From Alloalcanivorax xiamenensis (GTDB lineage Bacteria; Pseudomonadota; Gammaproteobacteria; Pseudomonadales; Alcanivoracaceae), in the NCBI RefSeq assembly GCF_009846745.1, contig NZ_AQPF01000015.1:18318-82317 (forward strand): 64,000 bases of DNA, in the 5' to 3' direction. A program made the translations under genes and the position numbers. Below, piece by piece: positions 1 to 8,725 of this stretch (position 1 is its first letter; every line of letters begins with the position of its first letter). The notes under the pieces are model-generated. The model did no database searches and was not told the DNA's origin. It saw only the letters and a program-made list of their open reading frames with translations.

Positions 1-1173
1 ATCGAACAGTGGGCGGTGATCCTGCTTGTAATACTGGTGCACGGAAATACTGGCGCCGGCCCGTTCGCTGAACATGGACAACAGGGTGTCATCGGCGGCG
101 GTATAGCGGTACTCGATCGGAAAGAACACGTTGATGTCCTGATCTCGGATTCGCTCACATACCTCGCGCAGGCAGTCCAGGCCATCGTCGGCGGGCACCG
201 TGTACTCCATCTCATTGAACCGCACTGTGCGGCGATTGGCGTAGATCTGATGGGCCGGCCCCTGGCGTTCCTCATCGCTGACGAACAGCGTCACCAGTTT
301 CTGCAGAGTGGCGGTGAGCCAGGGAGCCCGCAGGCTCAGCTCACAGACCATTTCCAGCAGATCATTGCTGTCATCCTGAAGCAGCGGCTGATCTTCCTGA
401 TCGGTGAGCTCCATGGTCTTGACGATGGCGGTGCGGCCAAGGGGGAAGGCGAAAAACTCGATATTGCGATAGCGGTCCCGATTGGCACCGACGAAGTCGA
501 TGGCGTTGTCCAGTGGCAGGGTCCAGGTATGTTCCCGCAAACGGTAGGCCGGCTCGCTATGCAGGGTGACCCGGGTCACCACCCCAAGGGCGCCGAGGCC
601 ACAACAGGCGGCCTGGAAAACGTCACCGTCCCGCGCGCTCAGGGACACCGTTTCACCATCCGGACGCACCACCCGCAATGCGCTTACCTGGGCGCTGAGG
701 CAAGGCAGGGTGATGCCGGTGCCATGGGTGCCGGTGGCGATGGCACCGGCCAGGGACTGCAGGTTGATATCCGGTTCATTGCGGAAGCTGCGACCAGCCT
801 GCCAGGCCTGGGCCGCCGCCGCGCCCAGCCGGGTGCCGGCACCGAAGGACAAGTGGCCGTTGTCGTCCTGGTCACTCAGGCCGTTGATGGCTTCCAGGGA
901 TATCAGGGTGTCATCGGTGGGCACAATGGGGCTGAAGGAGTGGCTACCGCCGAAGGCACGCACGGTGCCGCTGCTTTGGCGCAGCAAATCGATCAACTGG
1001 TCTTCGGCGGTCGGAAAGAGCAGTTGTTCCGGTGTCACGCTCTGGTTGCCGGACCAATTACTCCAGGACGGGGGTTGTCCGGCCCGGCCGCGGGCGGGAA
1101 GCGGCAGAACGGCGGCGCCGGTGGTGGTGAGCAGGGCCTTCAGCAGGGCGCGACGCGATAAGGGTGGCAACAT
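1..1173 (-). CDS. Tat-exported FAD-linked oxidase of the sugar-lactone oxidase (ALO) type, C-terminus cut off by the window edge
   Basis: An open minus-strand frame of 391 codons runs off the left edge. The N-terminus carries a twin-arginine signal (SRRALLK, Arg7-Arg8) followed by an alanine/leucine-rich stretch, so export through Tat is likely. The FAD_binding_4 (PCMH-type) features follow: FGGSHSFSPI near residue 70 and GTHGTG further on, as in D-arabinono-1,4-lactone and L-gulonolactone oxidases. The part before the edge (VRFNEMEYTVP, FPIEYRY) looks like the ALO domain. It probably oxidises a sugar lactone or related alcohol in the periplasm; the substrate cannot be told. It lies 110 bp downstream of the SDR gene on the same strand and may share its transcript. 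Confidence 0.8.
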   Translation of the reverse strand, partial: MLPPLSRRALLKALLTTTGAAVLPLPARGRAGQPPSWSNWSGNQSVTPEQLLFPTAEDQLIDLLRQSSGTVRAFGGSHSFSPIVPTDDTLISLEAINGLSDQDDNGHLSFGAGTRLGAAAAQAWQAGRSFRNEPDINLQSLAGAIATGTHGTGITLPCLSAQVSALRVVRPDGETVSLSARDGDVFQAACCGLGALGVVTRVTLHSEPAYRLREHTWTLPLDNAIDFVGANRDRYRNIEFFAFPLGRTAIVKTMELTDQEDQPLLQDDSNDLLEMVCELSLRAPWLTATLQKLVTLFVSDEERQGPAHQIYANRRTVRFNEMEYTVPADDGLDCLREVCERIRDQDINVFFPIEYRYTAADDTLLSMFSERAGASISVHQYYKQDHRPLFD

Positions 1174-1197
1174 GAATGATCCTTACTGTTCTTTTTA

Positions 1198-1213
1198 TGG
1201 TACCAACGTACCA
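1198..1213. promoter_or_regulatory. Short inverted repeat upstream of the FAD oxidase
   Basis: TGGTAC at 1198-1203 and GTACCA at 1208-1213 form a 6-bp inverted repeat with a 4-bp spacer, 25 bp upstream of the oxidase start. It could be a regulator site; nothing else supports that. Confidence 0.25.
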
Positions 1214-1283
1214 CAAAAGAGGCTCTGCATGTCAACGTAAGGCTTTCACGGCATTGGCGGCCTCGGCCGCGGGTAATGGTATC

Positions 1284-2210
1284 TCAGGGATAGCGGACGC
1301 CGGTGAGTGCTTCGGATTGCTCCCACAAGCGTGCCGCATCGGCGGCGTCACGGGCCCGCTGGCTGGGGTGGACCAGTGTGGGCGGGCCCACGGCTTCCCT
1401 GAGGTAAGCAGGGCCGTAGTAGCCGCCGCCCTGAACCTGTGGGCTGGTGGCGGCATAGAGGGTGGGGGCGGCGCCGCGGGCGGCGCTCTGGGTGAACAGG
1501 GGCCACAGCCAGCGGGCAACATAGCCGACCCCGAACGGACTCTCCCGGGCAACCCCGGACTCCGCCAGATTGGTGCTGGCGAGCCCCGGGTGACAGGCTA
1601 CGGAGAGCGTTTCCGCTTCCGTCGCGCGCAAGCGCCGCTCCAGTTCCAGAGCGAACACCAGATTCGCCAGCTTGGCCTGGGCATAGGCCCGTTGCCGGCC
1701 ATAGCGGCCGTCCAGTTGCAGGTTATCCAGGTGCAGACGTCCGGCTTTGTGAGCCAGGCTGCTGACGGTGACGATGCGGGAATCCGGTACTTCGCGCAGG
1801 GCCGGTAACAACAGACCGGTCAAGGCGAAGTGGCCCAGGTGATTGACGCCGAGCTGGCGCTCAAAACCATCCTCGGTGTGGCCCTGGCGCAGCCACATGA
1901 CGCCGGCGTTGTTGATCAGCAGATCCAGGCGTGAGTAACGCTCGCGCAGCGTATCGGCGGCGCGACGCACGCTGTCGAGGCTGGCCAGATCCAGTGCCAC
2001 GATCTGTACTTCGCCGCGCCCGCCGGTCTGTTCCCGGATTCGTTCCCGGGCGGCTTCCGCCTTGGTCGGATTACGACAGGCCATCACCACCCGCGCCCCC
2101 TTGTCGGCCAGCGCCAGGGCGGTTTCGAAGCCGATGCCGCTGTTGGCGCCGGTAATCACCACGGTGCGGGCCTGTTGGTCCGGAATGTCTTGCGGGCTCC
2201 AGCTCATCAT
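1284..2210 (-). CDS. Short-chain dehydrogenase/reductase (retinol dehydrogenase-like)
   Basis: A 308-residue classical SDR. The cofactor motif TGANSGIG lies at residues 20-27, NNAG at 100-103, the catalytic Ser near 150 and the YxxxK pair at Tyr176 and Lys180. The length and the C-terminal extension fit the retinol dehydrogenase / WWOX-like branch, which acts on lipophilic alcohols or ketones with NADP(H); the substrate is unknown. GGAGG lies 7 bp before the start, and a second Met follows directly, so the start may be one codon later. The start is only 22 bp after ubiD on the same strand, so the two are probably co-transcribed. Confidence 0.85.
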   Translation of the reverse strand: MMSWSPQDIPDQQARTVVITGANSGIGFETALALADKGARVVMACRNPTKAEAARERIREQTGGRGEVQIVALDLASLDSVRRAADTLRERYSRLDLLINNAGVMWLRQGHTEDGFERQLGVNHLGHFALTGLLLPALREVPDSRIVTVSSLAHKAGRLHLDNLQLDGRYGRQRAYAQAKLANLVFALELERRLRATEAETLSVACHPGLASTNLAESGVARESPFGVGYVARWLWPLFTQSAARGAAPTLYAATSPQVQGGGYYGPAYLREAVGPPTLVHPSQRARDAADAARLWEQSEALTGVRYP

Positions 2211-2232
2211 CGCATCCTCCGGGGACAGATCG

Positions 2233-3699
2233 CTAATTGATGCCGAGGCTGTCCCAGATTTCGTCCACCCGTGCTTTCACGGTTTCGCTCATGGTAATGG
2301 CGCGGCCCCATTCCCTGTCGGTCTCGCCGGGCCATTTGCTGGTGGCGTCCAGTCCCATCTTCGAGCCCAGTCCCGCCACCGGGGAGGCGAAATCCAGATA
2401 GTCGATGGGCGTATTGTCCACCAATACGGTATCGCGCCGGGGGTCCATGCGGGTGGTGATCGCCCAGATCACATCCTTCCAATCGCGGGCATTGACGTCA
2501 TCGTCGCAGACAATGACGAATTTGGTGTACATGAACTGCCGCAGGAACGACCACACCCCCATCATTACCCGCTTGGCATGGCCGGGGTACTGCTTCTTCA
2601 TGGTCACCACCGCCATGCGGTAGGAGCAGCCTTCCGGCGGCAAGTAGAAGTCCTCGATCTCCGGGAATTGCTTCTTCAGGATCGGTACGAAAATCTCGTT
2701 CATCGCCAAGCCCAGCACCGCCGGCTCATCCGGGGGGCGGCCGGTGTAGGTGCTGTGATAGATCGGGTCGCGGCGGTGGGTGATGCGTTCTACCGTGAAC
2801 ACCGGGAAACGCTCCACCTCATTGTAATAGCCGGTGTGATCGCCGAAGGGGCCCTCGTCGGCGTATTCGTTGGGATGGATGTGGCCTTCCAGCACGAACT
2901 CGGCGCTGGCGGGAACCTGCAGGTCCGAACCGATGGCTTTGATCAGCTCGGTCTTACCGCCGCGCAATAGTCCGGCGAAAGCGTACTCACTGAGAGTATC
3001 CGGTACCGGTGTCACCGCGCCGAGGATGGTGGCCGGATCGGCGCCCAGCGCCACCGCCACCGGGAACGGTTTCCCCGGGTGGGCCTGGCGCCATTCCTGG
3101 AAGTCCAGGGCGCCGCCACGATGGCTCAGCCAGCGCATGATCAGCTTGTTGCGGCCGATCAGTTGCTGGCGGTAGATGCCCAGATTCTGGCGTTCCTTGT
3201 TGGGCCCCCGGGTGATCACCAGCGGCCAGGTCACCAACGGGCCGGCGTCCTCCGGCCAGCAGGTCTGGATCGGCAGTTGGAACAGGTCCACGTCGCCGCC
3301 TTCAAGGACCTGTTCCTGGCAGGGCGCGCTGCTCAGCAGCTTCGGCCCCATGCTCAGGACCTTGCGGAAGATCGGCAGTTTGCTCCAGGCGTCACGGAAT
3401 CCCTTGGGTGGCTCCGGTTCCTTGAGAAAAGCCAGCAATTCACCCAGTTCACGCAACTCCGCGACGGAATCCCGGCCCATGCCCAGGGCCACGCGCCGTT
3501 CAGTGCCGAACAGGTTGCCCAAAACCGGAATCGAGAACCCCTTGGGGTTTTCGAACAGCAAAGCCGGGCCGCCGGCTTTGAGAGTGCGGTCGCAGATTTC
3601 GGTCATCTCCAGGCGTGGATCCACGGCGGCCTTGATCCGCTTCAGTTCGCCATGTTGTTCCAGTTGCTGAATGAAGTCGCGCAGATCGCGGTATTTCAT
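2233..3699 (-). CDS. ubiD: UbiD, prenylated-FMN-dependent 4-hydroxy-3-polyprenylbenzoate decarboxylase
   Basis: A 488-residue protein close to the E. coli UbiD length (497), starting MKYRDLRDFIQQLEQ as is typical of the family. UbiD removes the carboxyl group from 3-polyprenyl-4-hydroxybenzoate in ubiquinone synthesis, using prenylated FMN made by UbiX. Conserved segments include the HRGG region and the EGPFGDHTGYY segment with acidic active-site residues. The frame extends 15 codons upstream (to 3744), but that part has no family similarity and the internal Met gives the standard N-terminus. It is the first gene of a minus-strand run followed closely by the SDR gene. It is divergent from the LpxO-like gene. 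Confidence 0.95.
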   Translation of the reverse strand: MKYRDLRDFIQQLEQHGELKRIKAAVDPRLEMTEICDRTLKAGGPALLFENPKGFSIPVLGNLFGTERRVALGMGRDSVAELRELGELLAFLKEPEPPKGFRDAWSKLPIFRKVLSMGPKLLSSAPCQEQVLEGGDVDLFQLPIQTCWPEDAGPLVTWPLVITRGPNKERQNLGIYRQQLIGRNKLIMRWLSHRGGALDFQEWRQAHPGKPFPVAVALGADPATILGAVTPVPDTLSEYAFAGLLRGGKTELIKAIGSDLQVPASAEFVLEGHIHPNEYADEGPFGDHTGYYNEVERFPVFTVERITHRRDPIYHSTYTGRPPDEPAVLGLAMNEIFVPILKKQFPEIEDFYLPPEGCSYRMAVVTMKKQYPGHAKRVMMGVWSFLRQFMYTKFVIVCDDDVNARDWKDVIWAITTRMDPRRDTVLVDNTPIDYLDFASPVAGLGSKMGLDATSKWPGETDREWGRAITMSETVKARVDEIWDSLGIN

Positions 3700-3811
3700 G
3701 GGTGATTTACTTTTCCGGTCAAAGTGATAGAAAAATGTGAACACTATGTTGCCACAGTCCGGGTGTACAATAACGCTTCATACGCCGTCACCCACAACGG
3801 GAGGATGAATC

Positions 3812-4729
3812 GTGGCATGGTTATGGTCAGGGAAGATGCTGGTGCTGTACACCTTCATCGTGTGCGGGACCTATGTGCACTTCCGCGGTCGGATCCGGCA
3901 TTCATTCAGCCGCCAGTTGTTGGATCATTCCACCATCATGGGGCCCTATAACTGCTTCGTTTACGCCACCAGTGATGTGGACAATACCCCGTTGCTGGAT
4001 CGTTCCGCCTTCCCCGATCTGGATCTGCTGCGCGACAACTGGGAAGTATTCCGCGACGAGGCCATGAGGCTGTTCGACGAGGGTTATATTCGCCAGGCCG
4101 CCAGCGATAATGATCTGGCGTTTCATTCGTTTTTCCGTACCGGCTGGAAACGCTTCTATCTCAAATGGTACGACGATTCCCAACCTTCCGCCGAGGCGCT
4201 CTGCCCCCGTTCGGTGGCGCTGGTCAACCAGGTGCCCAGCGTCAACGCCGCCATGTTCGCGATGCTGCCCGCCGGCGCCAAGCTGGGAAAACACCGTGAC
4301 CCGTTCGCGGGCTCCCTGCGTTACCACCTGGGCCTGGTGACCCCCAACGACGATCGTTGCGCGATTTACGTCGACGGCGAGCGGCACGTCTGGCACGACG
4401 GCGAGGACGTGGTGTTCGATGAGACCTTCATCCATTGGGCGGAAAACAACACCGATCAGGATCGGCTGATTCTGTTTTGCGATGTGGAGCGTCCGCTACG
4501 CTACCGGTTCGCCACGGCGATTAACCGGATATTCAAGAACGTGGTAGTGCGCGCCACCAGCACGGAAAATGTGGAAGGCGACCGCGTTGGTGTCTTGAAC
4601 AAGGTCTTTGACGTGGTTTACAAGGCCCGGGCCAAAGCCAAGGATCTGAAAAAGCGCAACCGCGGTCTCTACTATATTCTCAAGTGGCTGATGATCGGAG
4701 CCTTGTTCTACTGGCTGTTCGTCCGCTGA
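3812..4729 (+). CDS. LpxO-like aspartyl/asparaginyl beta-hydroxylase family dioxygenase (membrane-anchored)
   Basis: A 305-residue protein with an N-terminal membrane segment (about residues 7-20), a beta-hydroxylase domain and a C-terminal hydrophobic helix (LKWLMIGALFYWLF). The Fe(II) ligands HxD...H are visible at His161, Asp163 and His208, with the 2-oxoglutarate-binding region following. This layout is that of LpxO, which 2-hydroxylates a secondary acyl chain of lipid A at the inner membrane; that role is inferred. The start is a GTG chosen because GGGAGG lies 7 bp upstream (3799-3804). The nearby ATG at 3805 is in another frame. The gene is divergent from ubiD. Confidence 0.82.
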   Translation: MAWLWSGKMLVLYTFIVCGTYVHFRGRIRHSFSRQLLDHSTIMGPYNCFVYATSDVDNTPLLDRSAFPDLDLLRDNWEVFRDEAMRLFDEGYIRQAASDNDLAFHSFFRTGWKRFYLKWYDDSQPSAEALCPRSVALVNQVPSVNAAMFAMLPAGAKLGKHRDPFAGSLRYHLGLVTPNDDRCAIYVDGERHVWHDGEDVVFDETFIHWAENNTDQDRLILFCDVERPLRYRFATAINRIFKNVVVRATSTENVEGDRVGVLNKVFDVVYKARAKAKDLKKRNRGLYYILKWLMIGALFYWLFVR

Positions 4730-4746
4730 ATCCGGCTGCAACGTCT

Positions 4747-4764
4747 CTGTCATGAAACTGGCAC
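4747..4764 (+). promoter_or_regulatory. Pho box upstream of phoX
   Basis: CTGTCAT (4747-4753), a 4-bp spacer GAAA and CTGGCAC (4758-4764) form the two 7-bp direct repeats of a PhoB-binding box (consensus CTGTCAT-N4-CTGTCAT), 115 bp before the phoX start and on its strand. The second half-site has one G where T is usual. No strong -10 follows; CATCGT, 8 bp downstream, is the best. Confidence 0.7.
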
Positions 4765-4879
4765 GATTCCGACATCGTGCCTTCACCTCTCCTGCCTAGC
4801 CTCCTAGCGAACCCAGGCTCGCCCCGCGCGTCGGCATGCCGGTCGCGCGGGTCCCAGGAACTCCAGAGAGGCGACGATC

Positions 4880-6934
4880 ATGTCTGACAAAGTCGTGGAT
4901 AGAACGATCGAGAACAACCCCGAAGAACCGGTATCCAACTTCACTTCCAATCGCTATTTCGCCGATATCATCCAGGCCCGTTACTCCCGGCGCACCATGC
5001 TCAAGGGCTCTCTGGGCGCCGCCGCCGTGACGTTCCTGGGGGCGGGCCTGGTCGGCTGCGGGGGTGACAGTGACAACGACGATGATAATGGTGGCGATGG
5101 TGGTGACGGCACCCCGCCGCGCCTGTCCTTCGACGCCATCGCCACCAGCCGCCAGGATGCGGTGGTGGTGCCCGAGGGGTATACCGCCAAGGCGTTCGTG
5201 CCCTGGGGAACACCGATTCTCGGTAGCTATCCGGCTTATATGGATGACGGCGGCAACACCGGTGCCGATCAGTCCATGCAGGTGGGTATGCACCATGACG
5301 GCATGCATTTCTTCCCCTTGGAAGGCAGCTCCGAGCATGGCTTGCTGGTGATGAATCACGAGTATGTTGATCAAATCACCCTGCACCCCAATGGCCCGTC
5401 GGAGGGGCCTCGTCCGCTTGATGAAGTGCGCAAGGAAATGGCCGCCCATGGGGTGTCGGTCATTGAAGTACAGAAAAGCAGCAACGGTGATTGGGAAGTG
5501 GTGCCTTCCGCTTTGAACCGCCGTATCAACGCGTTTACCGTGATGGCGCTGCGTGGCCCCGCACGCGGTCATGACCTGGTGAAGACCGCCTTCTCTCCGG
5601 AAGGAACCCGTACCCGGGGCACCATCAATAACTGCGCCAATGGCTTCACGCCCTGGGGCACCTACCTGACCTGTGAGGAGAACTGGCCGGGTTATTTCCA
5701 TGTGCGGATGGATCCGCAGCCCCGTCATTTGGCCCGTTACGGTGTCACTGGCTGGCAGGGATACCATTGGTACGACGTTCTGGACGAGGACAGTGATCTG
5801 TACACCCGGTTCCAGCCCAGCGAATCCGGTGACGATGCTACCCAGGATTTTCGCAACGAGCCCAACGGCTTCGGCTGGATCGTTGAGATCGACCCTCACG
5901 ATCCGGACGCCATGCCGATCAAACGGACCGCATTGGGGCGTTTCTCCCACGAAGGGGTGGTGTTCGCCGAGCCCAAGGTGGGCGAGCCGATGGTGTTCTA
6001 CTCCGGTGACGATGCCCGTTTTGAATACATCTACAAGTTCGTTTCCAAGAATCTGTATCAGGAAGGGATGACCGGCAACGATCTGATGGACGAAGGCATC
6101 CTGTACGTGGCCCGTTTCAATGACGACGGCAGCGGTGAATGGCTGCCTCTGTCCATGGGGGATGACGGCTTCGTCGCCAAAATGAACGCCGCGGTGGGCA
6201 CCACCGTAGGCAGCATCGAATTCGATGAGCCGTTCGCGGATCAGGGCGAGCTTCTGATCAATACCCGTCTGGCGGCGGACATTGCCGGTGCCACCCGCAT
6301 GGATCGCCCGGAGTGGGGCGCGGTGTGTCCGCGTACCGGCATGGTGTACTTCACGCTGACCAACAATTCCAATCGCACGGAAGACGATACCGACGCGGCC
6401 AACCCGAGAGCGGCCAACCAGGTGGGCCAGATCATTCGCTGGCAGGAAGATGGCGCGGCCTCGGCCTCCACCTTCCAATGGGATCTGTTCGCGCTGGGTG
6501 GCCACCTCGAGGGCTCCGAGCAGGAGGGGCGCAGTCTGGTGGCCGATGCCGCGCTGACCGCGGAGAACATCTTCTCCTGCCCGGATGGGTTGTGGTTCGA
6601 CGGCCGTGGTCTGCTGTGGATTCAGACCGATATGTCCGGTTCCATGCAGGACGGTTCCAGCGACCATGGGGATTTCGGCAATAACCAGATGCTGGTGGCG
6701 GAACCGGATACCGGCCTGATCAAGCGCTTCCTGGTCGGGCCGACGGAGTGCGAGGTCACCGGCATTACCATGACGCCGGACCATAAGACGCTGTTCGTCA
6801 ACATCCAGCATCCCGGTGATCGCTCCGAGCCGGGTGACTTCACCAGCCACTGGCCGGATGGGGGCAGCAGCCGGCCGCGCTCCTCCACGGTGGTGGTCAC
6901 CCGCGATGATGGCGGGGAGATCGGCATCGCCTGA
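4880..6934 (+). CDS. phoX: PhoX-family alkaline phosphatase (DUF839), Tat-exported, probable lipoprotein
   Basis: A 684-residue protein of the PhoX/DUF839 family, calcium- and iron-dependent phosphatases that release phosphate from organic esters outside the cytoplasm. As in other PhoX proteins, a long N-region precedes the twin-arginine motif (YSRRTMLKG, Arg37-Arg38). The hydrophobic segment ends in a lipobox-like LVGC at Cys60, followed by an acidic Gly/Asp linker, so the product may be a Tat lipoprotein. Characteristic blocks include MNHEYVDQ, NNCANGFTPWGTYLTCEENW, the RFSHEGVVF region and WFDGRGLLWIQTD. The Pho box upstream fits induction by phosphate starvation. A long opposite-strand open frame over this gene is a coding shadow. 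Confidence 0.9.
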   Translation: MSDKVVDRTIENNPEEPVSNFTSNRYFADIIQARYSRRTMLKGSLGAAAVTFLGAGLVGCGGDSDNDDDNGGDGGDGTPPRLSFDAIATSRQDAVVVPEGYTAKAFVPWGTPILGSYPAYMDDGGNTGADQSMQVGMHHDGMHFFPLEGSSEHGLLVMNHEYVDQITLHPNGPSEGPRPLDEVRKEMAAHGVSVIEVQKSSNGDWEVVPSALNRRINAFTVMALRGPARGHDLVKTAFSPEGTRTRGTINNCANGFTPWGTYLTCEENWPGYFHVRMDPQPRHLARYGVTGWQGYHWYDVLDEDSDLYTRFQPSESGDDATQDFRNEPNGFGWIVEIDPHDPDAMPIKRTALGRFSHEGVVFAEPKVGEPMVFYSGDDARFEYIYKFVSKNLYQEGMTGNDLMDEGILYVARFNDDGSGEWLPLSMGDDGFVAKMNAAVGTTVGSIEFDEPFADQGELLINTRLAADIAGATRMDRPEWGAVCPRTGMVYFTLTNNSNRTEDDTDAANPRAANQVGQIIRWQEDGAASASTFQWDLFALGGHLEGSEQEGRSLVADAALTAENIFSCPDGLWFDGRGLLWIQTDMSGSMQDGSSDHGDFGNNQMLVAEPDTGLIKRFLVGPTECEVTGITMTPDHKTLFVNIQHPGDRSEPGDFTSHWPDGGSSRPRSSTVVVTRDDGGEIGIA

Positions 6935-6961
6935 TCGGAAGAGGTCTCTTGCCAGCCGCGA

Positions 6962-6980
6962 CGCCCCGCTTGCCGGGGCG
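6962..6980. terminator. Hairpin between convergent phoX and lysR
   Basis: CGCCCCG (6962-6968) and CGGGGCG (6974-6980) form a GC-rich hairpin with a 5-nt loop just after phoX. The T-run after it is broken (TTGCTGCTTCT), so it is a weak intrinsic terminator at best. Confidence 0.45.
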
Positions 6981-6994
6981 TTGCTGCTTCTGGG

Positions 6995-7900
6995 TCAGCG
7001 TTCCTCGAAGGACTGGTAGAACAAAGCCAGTTCGTCGATCAGGGTCCGCACCGCCGGCAGCAGCCCCCGCCGTGATGGAAACACCGCGTGGATGATATCC
7101 CGGCGCGGTGCCCAGTCCGGCAGCAGATGAATCAGACTGCCTTCTTCCAACTGCTGGCGCACGGCCAGCAGCGGTAACTGCACCACGCCCACTCCCGCCA
7201 CCGCGGCCCGGCGCAAGGCGATCATGTCGGTGGTGACGAAGCGGGGATGGTGAGGCACGGTGGCTTTGTGTTCACCGGGGCCGTACAGCACCCAGACATA
7301 GCTGGGTTGCGGACTACTCAGTGCCAGACTGGGCCATTCGCCCAGGGCCTCTGGCGCTGCCGGCAGCCCGTGGCGTGCCACCAGTGCCGGCCCGGCCACC
7401 ATTGCCGGGTGGCGGTCCGACAGCACCTTCAGCACCAGATCGCTGTCTTCCAATGGCGGTGGCCGTACCCGGATCGCCACATCGATGCCCTCGTTGATCA
7501 CATCCACGCGCCGGTTGGTGGCTTCCAGATGTACGGTGATCTCCGGATAACGGGTCATGAAATCGGCCAGGAAGGTGCCGATGTGCACGTGCAGAAGGGT
7601 GACCGGACAGGTCAGCCGGATCACGCCTCTGGGGCTGGCCCGAACACTATCAATGGCGTCCTGGGCCGCCTCCGCTTCCACCAGCATGGCCTTGCAGTGG
7701 TCGTAGTAGGTGCGCCCGATTTCCGTGACGGAGAAGTGCCGGGTGGAGCGGTGTAGCAGGCGCACGCCCAGGCGTTCCTCCAGCGCCGCCACGCGTCGGC
7801 TGAGTTTTGATTTGGGCTGTCCGATGGCGCGGCCGGCGGGGGCGAAACCGCCGTGCTCCACGGTCTTCACGTAGTAATAGAGGTCGTTGAGGTTTTCCAA
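6995..7900 (-). CDS. LysR-family transcriptional regulator
   Basis: A 301-residue LysR-type regulator. Residues 1-60 form the winged helix-turn-helix (NLNDLYYYVKTVEHGGF, then the PKSKLSRRVAALEERLGVRLLHRSTR recognition region). The rest is a periplasmic-binding-protein-like effector domain. The most likely start is TTG at 7900, giving the family N-terminus MENLNDLYYY; the frame runs open to 8095 but with no similarity there. It belongs to the AaeR/DsdC-like group that often sits divergent to its target. Here the divergent gene is ycaC, and an 18-bp palindrome lies 16 bp upstream of the TTG start. Confidence 0.85.
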   Translation of the reverse strand: MENLNDLYYYVKTVEHGGFAPAGRAIGQPKSKLSRRVAALEERLGVRLLHRSTRHFSVTEIGRTYYDHCKAMLVEAEAAQDAIDSVRASPRGVIRLTCPVTLLHVHIGTFLADFMTRYPEITVHLEATNRRVDVINEGIDVAIRVRPPPLEDSDLVLKVLSDRHPAMVAGPALVARHGLPAAPEALGEWPSLALSSPQPSYVWVLYGPGEHKATVPHHPRFVTTDMIALRRAAVAGVGVVQLPLLAVRQQLEEGSLIHLLPDWAPRRDIIHAVFPSRRGLLPAVRTLIDELALFYQSFEER

Positions 7901-7915
7901 AATCAGGCTCGCTAC

Positions 7916-7933
7916 TGTTCCAGTAATGGAACA
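7916..7933. promoter_or_regulatory. Candidate LysR operator (18-bp palindrome)
   Basis: TGTTCCA (7916-7922) - GTAA - TGGAACA (7927-7933) is a perfect 7-bp inverted repeat in the lysR-ycaC divergent region, 16 bp upstream of the lysR start. Its position suits autorepression by the LysR protein. Confidence 0.5.
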
Positions 7934-7988
7934 CTGAATGGCAATTTTGCTATCTACACGGCTTGGAGTCCTATTAATAGCATGATCG

Positions 7989-8017
7989 TCAAGATGTTCG
8001 CACTCGCGACATCTTGA
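7989..8017. promoter_or_regulatory. Perfect 9-bp inverted repeat upstream of ycaC
   Basis: TCAAGATGT (7989-7997) and ACATCTTGA (8009-8017) flank 11 bp, 67 bp before the ycaC start. No T-run follows, so it is not an intrinsic terminator. It may be an operator or a leader hairpin. Confidence 0.45.
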
Positions 8018-8083
8018 TCCTTCGACGAGGTTGTCGACAGCGATAACCCAACGGGCAAGACAAACCAATTGAGGAGATTGATC

Positions 8084-8710
8084 ATGGGTAAGCAATACAA
8101 CCGTTTGAATAAAGACGATGCCGCCGTGTTATTGGTTGATCATCAGGCGGGCTTGTTGTCGCTGGTTCGGGACATCGAGCCGGACAAGTTCAATAACAAC
8201 GTGCTGGCACTGGCGGATCTGGCCAAGTACTTCAATCTGCCCACCATCCTGACCACCAGCTTCGAGGACGGTCCCAATGGCCCGCTGATCCCGGAGTTGA
8301 AAGCACTGTTTCCGGAAGCGCCGTACATCGCCCGGCCGGGTCAGATCAATGCCTGGGATAACGAGGATTTCGTCAAGGCGGTGAAAGCCACCGGCAAGAA
8401 GCAGCTGATCATCGCGGGCGTGGTGACGGAGGTCTGTGTGGCCTTTCCCGCGCTGTCGGCGCTGGAGGAGGACTTCGAGGTGTTCGTGGTCACCGACGCT
8501 TCCGGCACCTTTGATCCGCTTACCCGGGACGCGGCCTGGGATCGGATGTCCGCCGCCGGTGCTCAGCTGATGACCTGGTTCGGTACCGCCTGCGAATTGC
8601 ACCGGGACTGGCGTAATGATGTTGAAGGTCTGGGGACGTTGTTCTCGAAACATATTCCGGATTACCGGAATCTGATGACCAGCTACAACACGCTCACCGC
8701 CGGCAAATAA
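8084..8710 (+). CDS. ycaC: YcaC-like isochorismatase-family hydrolase
   Basis: A 208-residue protein, the same length as E. coli YcaC and nearly alignable end to end from memory (KDDAAVLLVDHQAGLLSLVRDIEP, then RPGQINAWDNEDFVKAVKATGKKQLIIAG). The cysteine-hydrolase catalytic Asp19 and Cys118 (TEVCVA) are present. YcaC is an oligomeric hydrolase with no assigned substrate; the fold is that of isochorismatase and nicotinamidase. ATG at 8084 was chosen because GAGGAG lies 7 bp upstream; an in-frame TTG 15 bp earlier would overlap that site. It is followed by a strong terminator. Confidence 0.92.
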   Translation: MGKQYNRLNKDDAAVLLVDHQAGLLSLVRDIEPDKFNNNVLALADLAKYFNLPTILTTSFEDGPNGPLIPELKALFPEAPYIARPGQINAWDNEDFVKAVKATGKKQLIIAGVVTEVCVAFPALSALEEDFEVFVVTDASGTFDPLTRDAAWDRMSAAGAQLMTWFGTACELHRDWRNDVEGLGTLFSKHIPDYRNLMTSYNTLTAGK

Positions 8711-8725
8711 CCCGGTATGAAAACA

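Noticed and set aside
16..1161. 381-codon plus-strand open frame at the left edge
   Set aside because: It is the shadow of the minus-strand FAD oxidase, whose frame is open through the edge and shows clear Tat and FAD-binding motifs.
2062..2970. 302-codon frame opposite ubiD
   Set aside because: Antisense to ubiD; no recognisable protein.
4796..6850. 684-codon open frame opposite phoX
   Set aside because: It lies antisense to a well-recognised PhoX gene, has His/Gly/Arg-rich composition typical of reverse-frame shadows in GC-rich DNA, and no recognisable domain.
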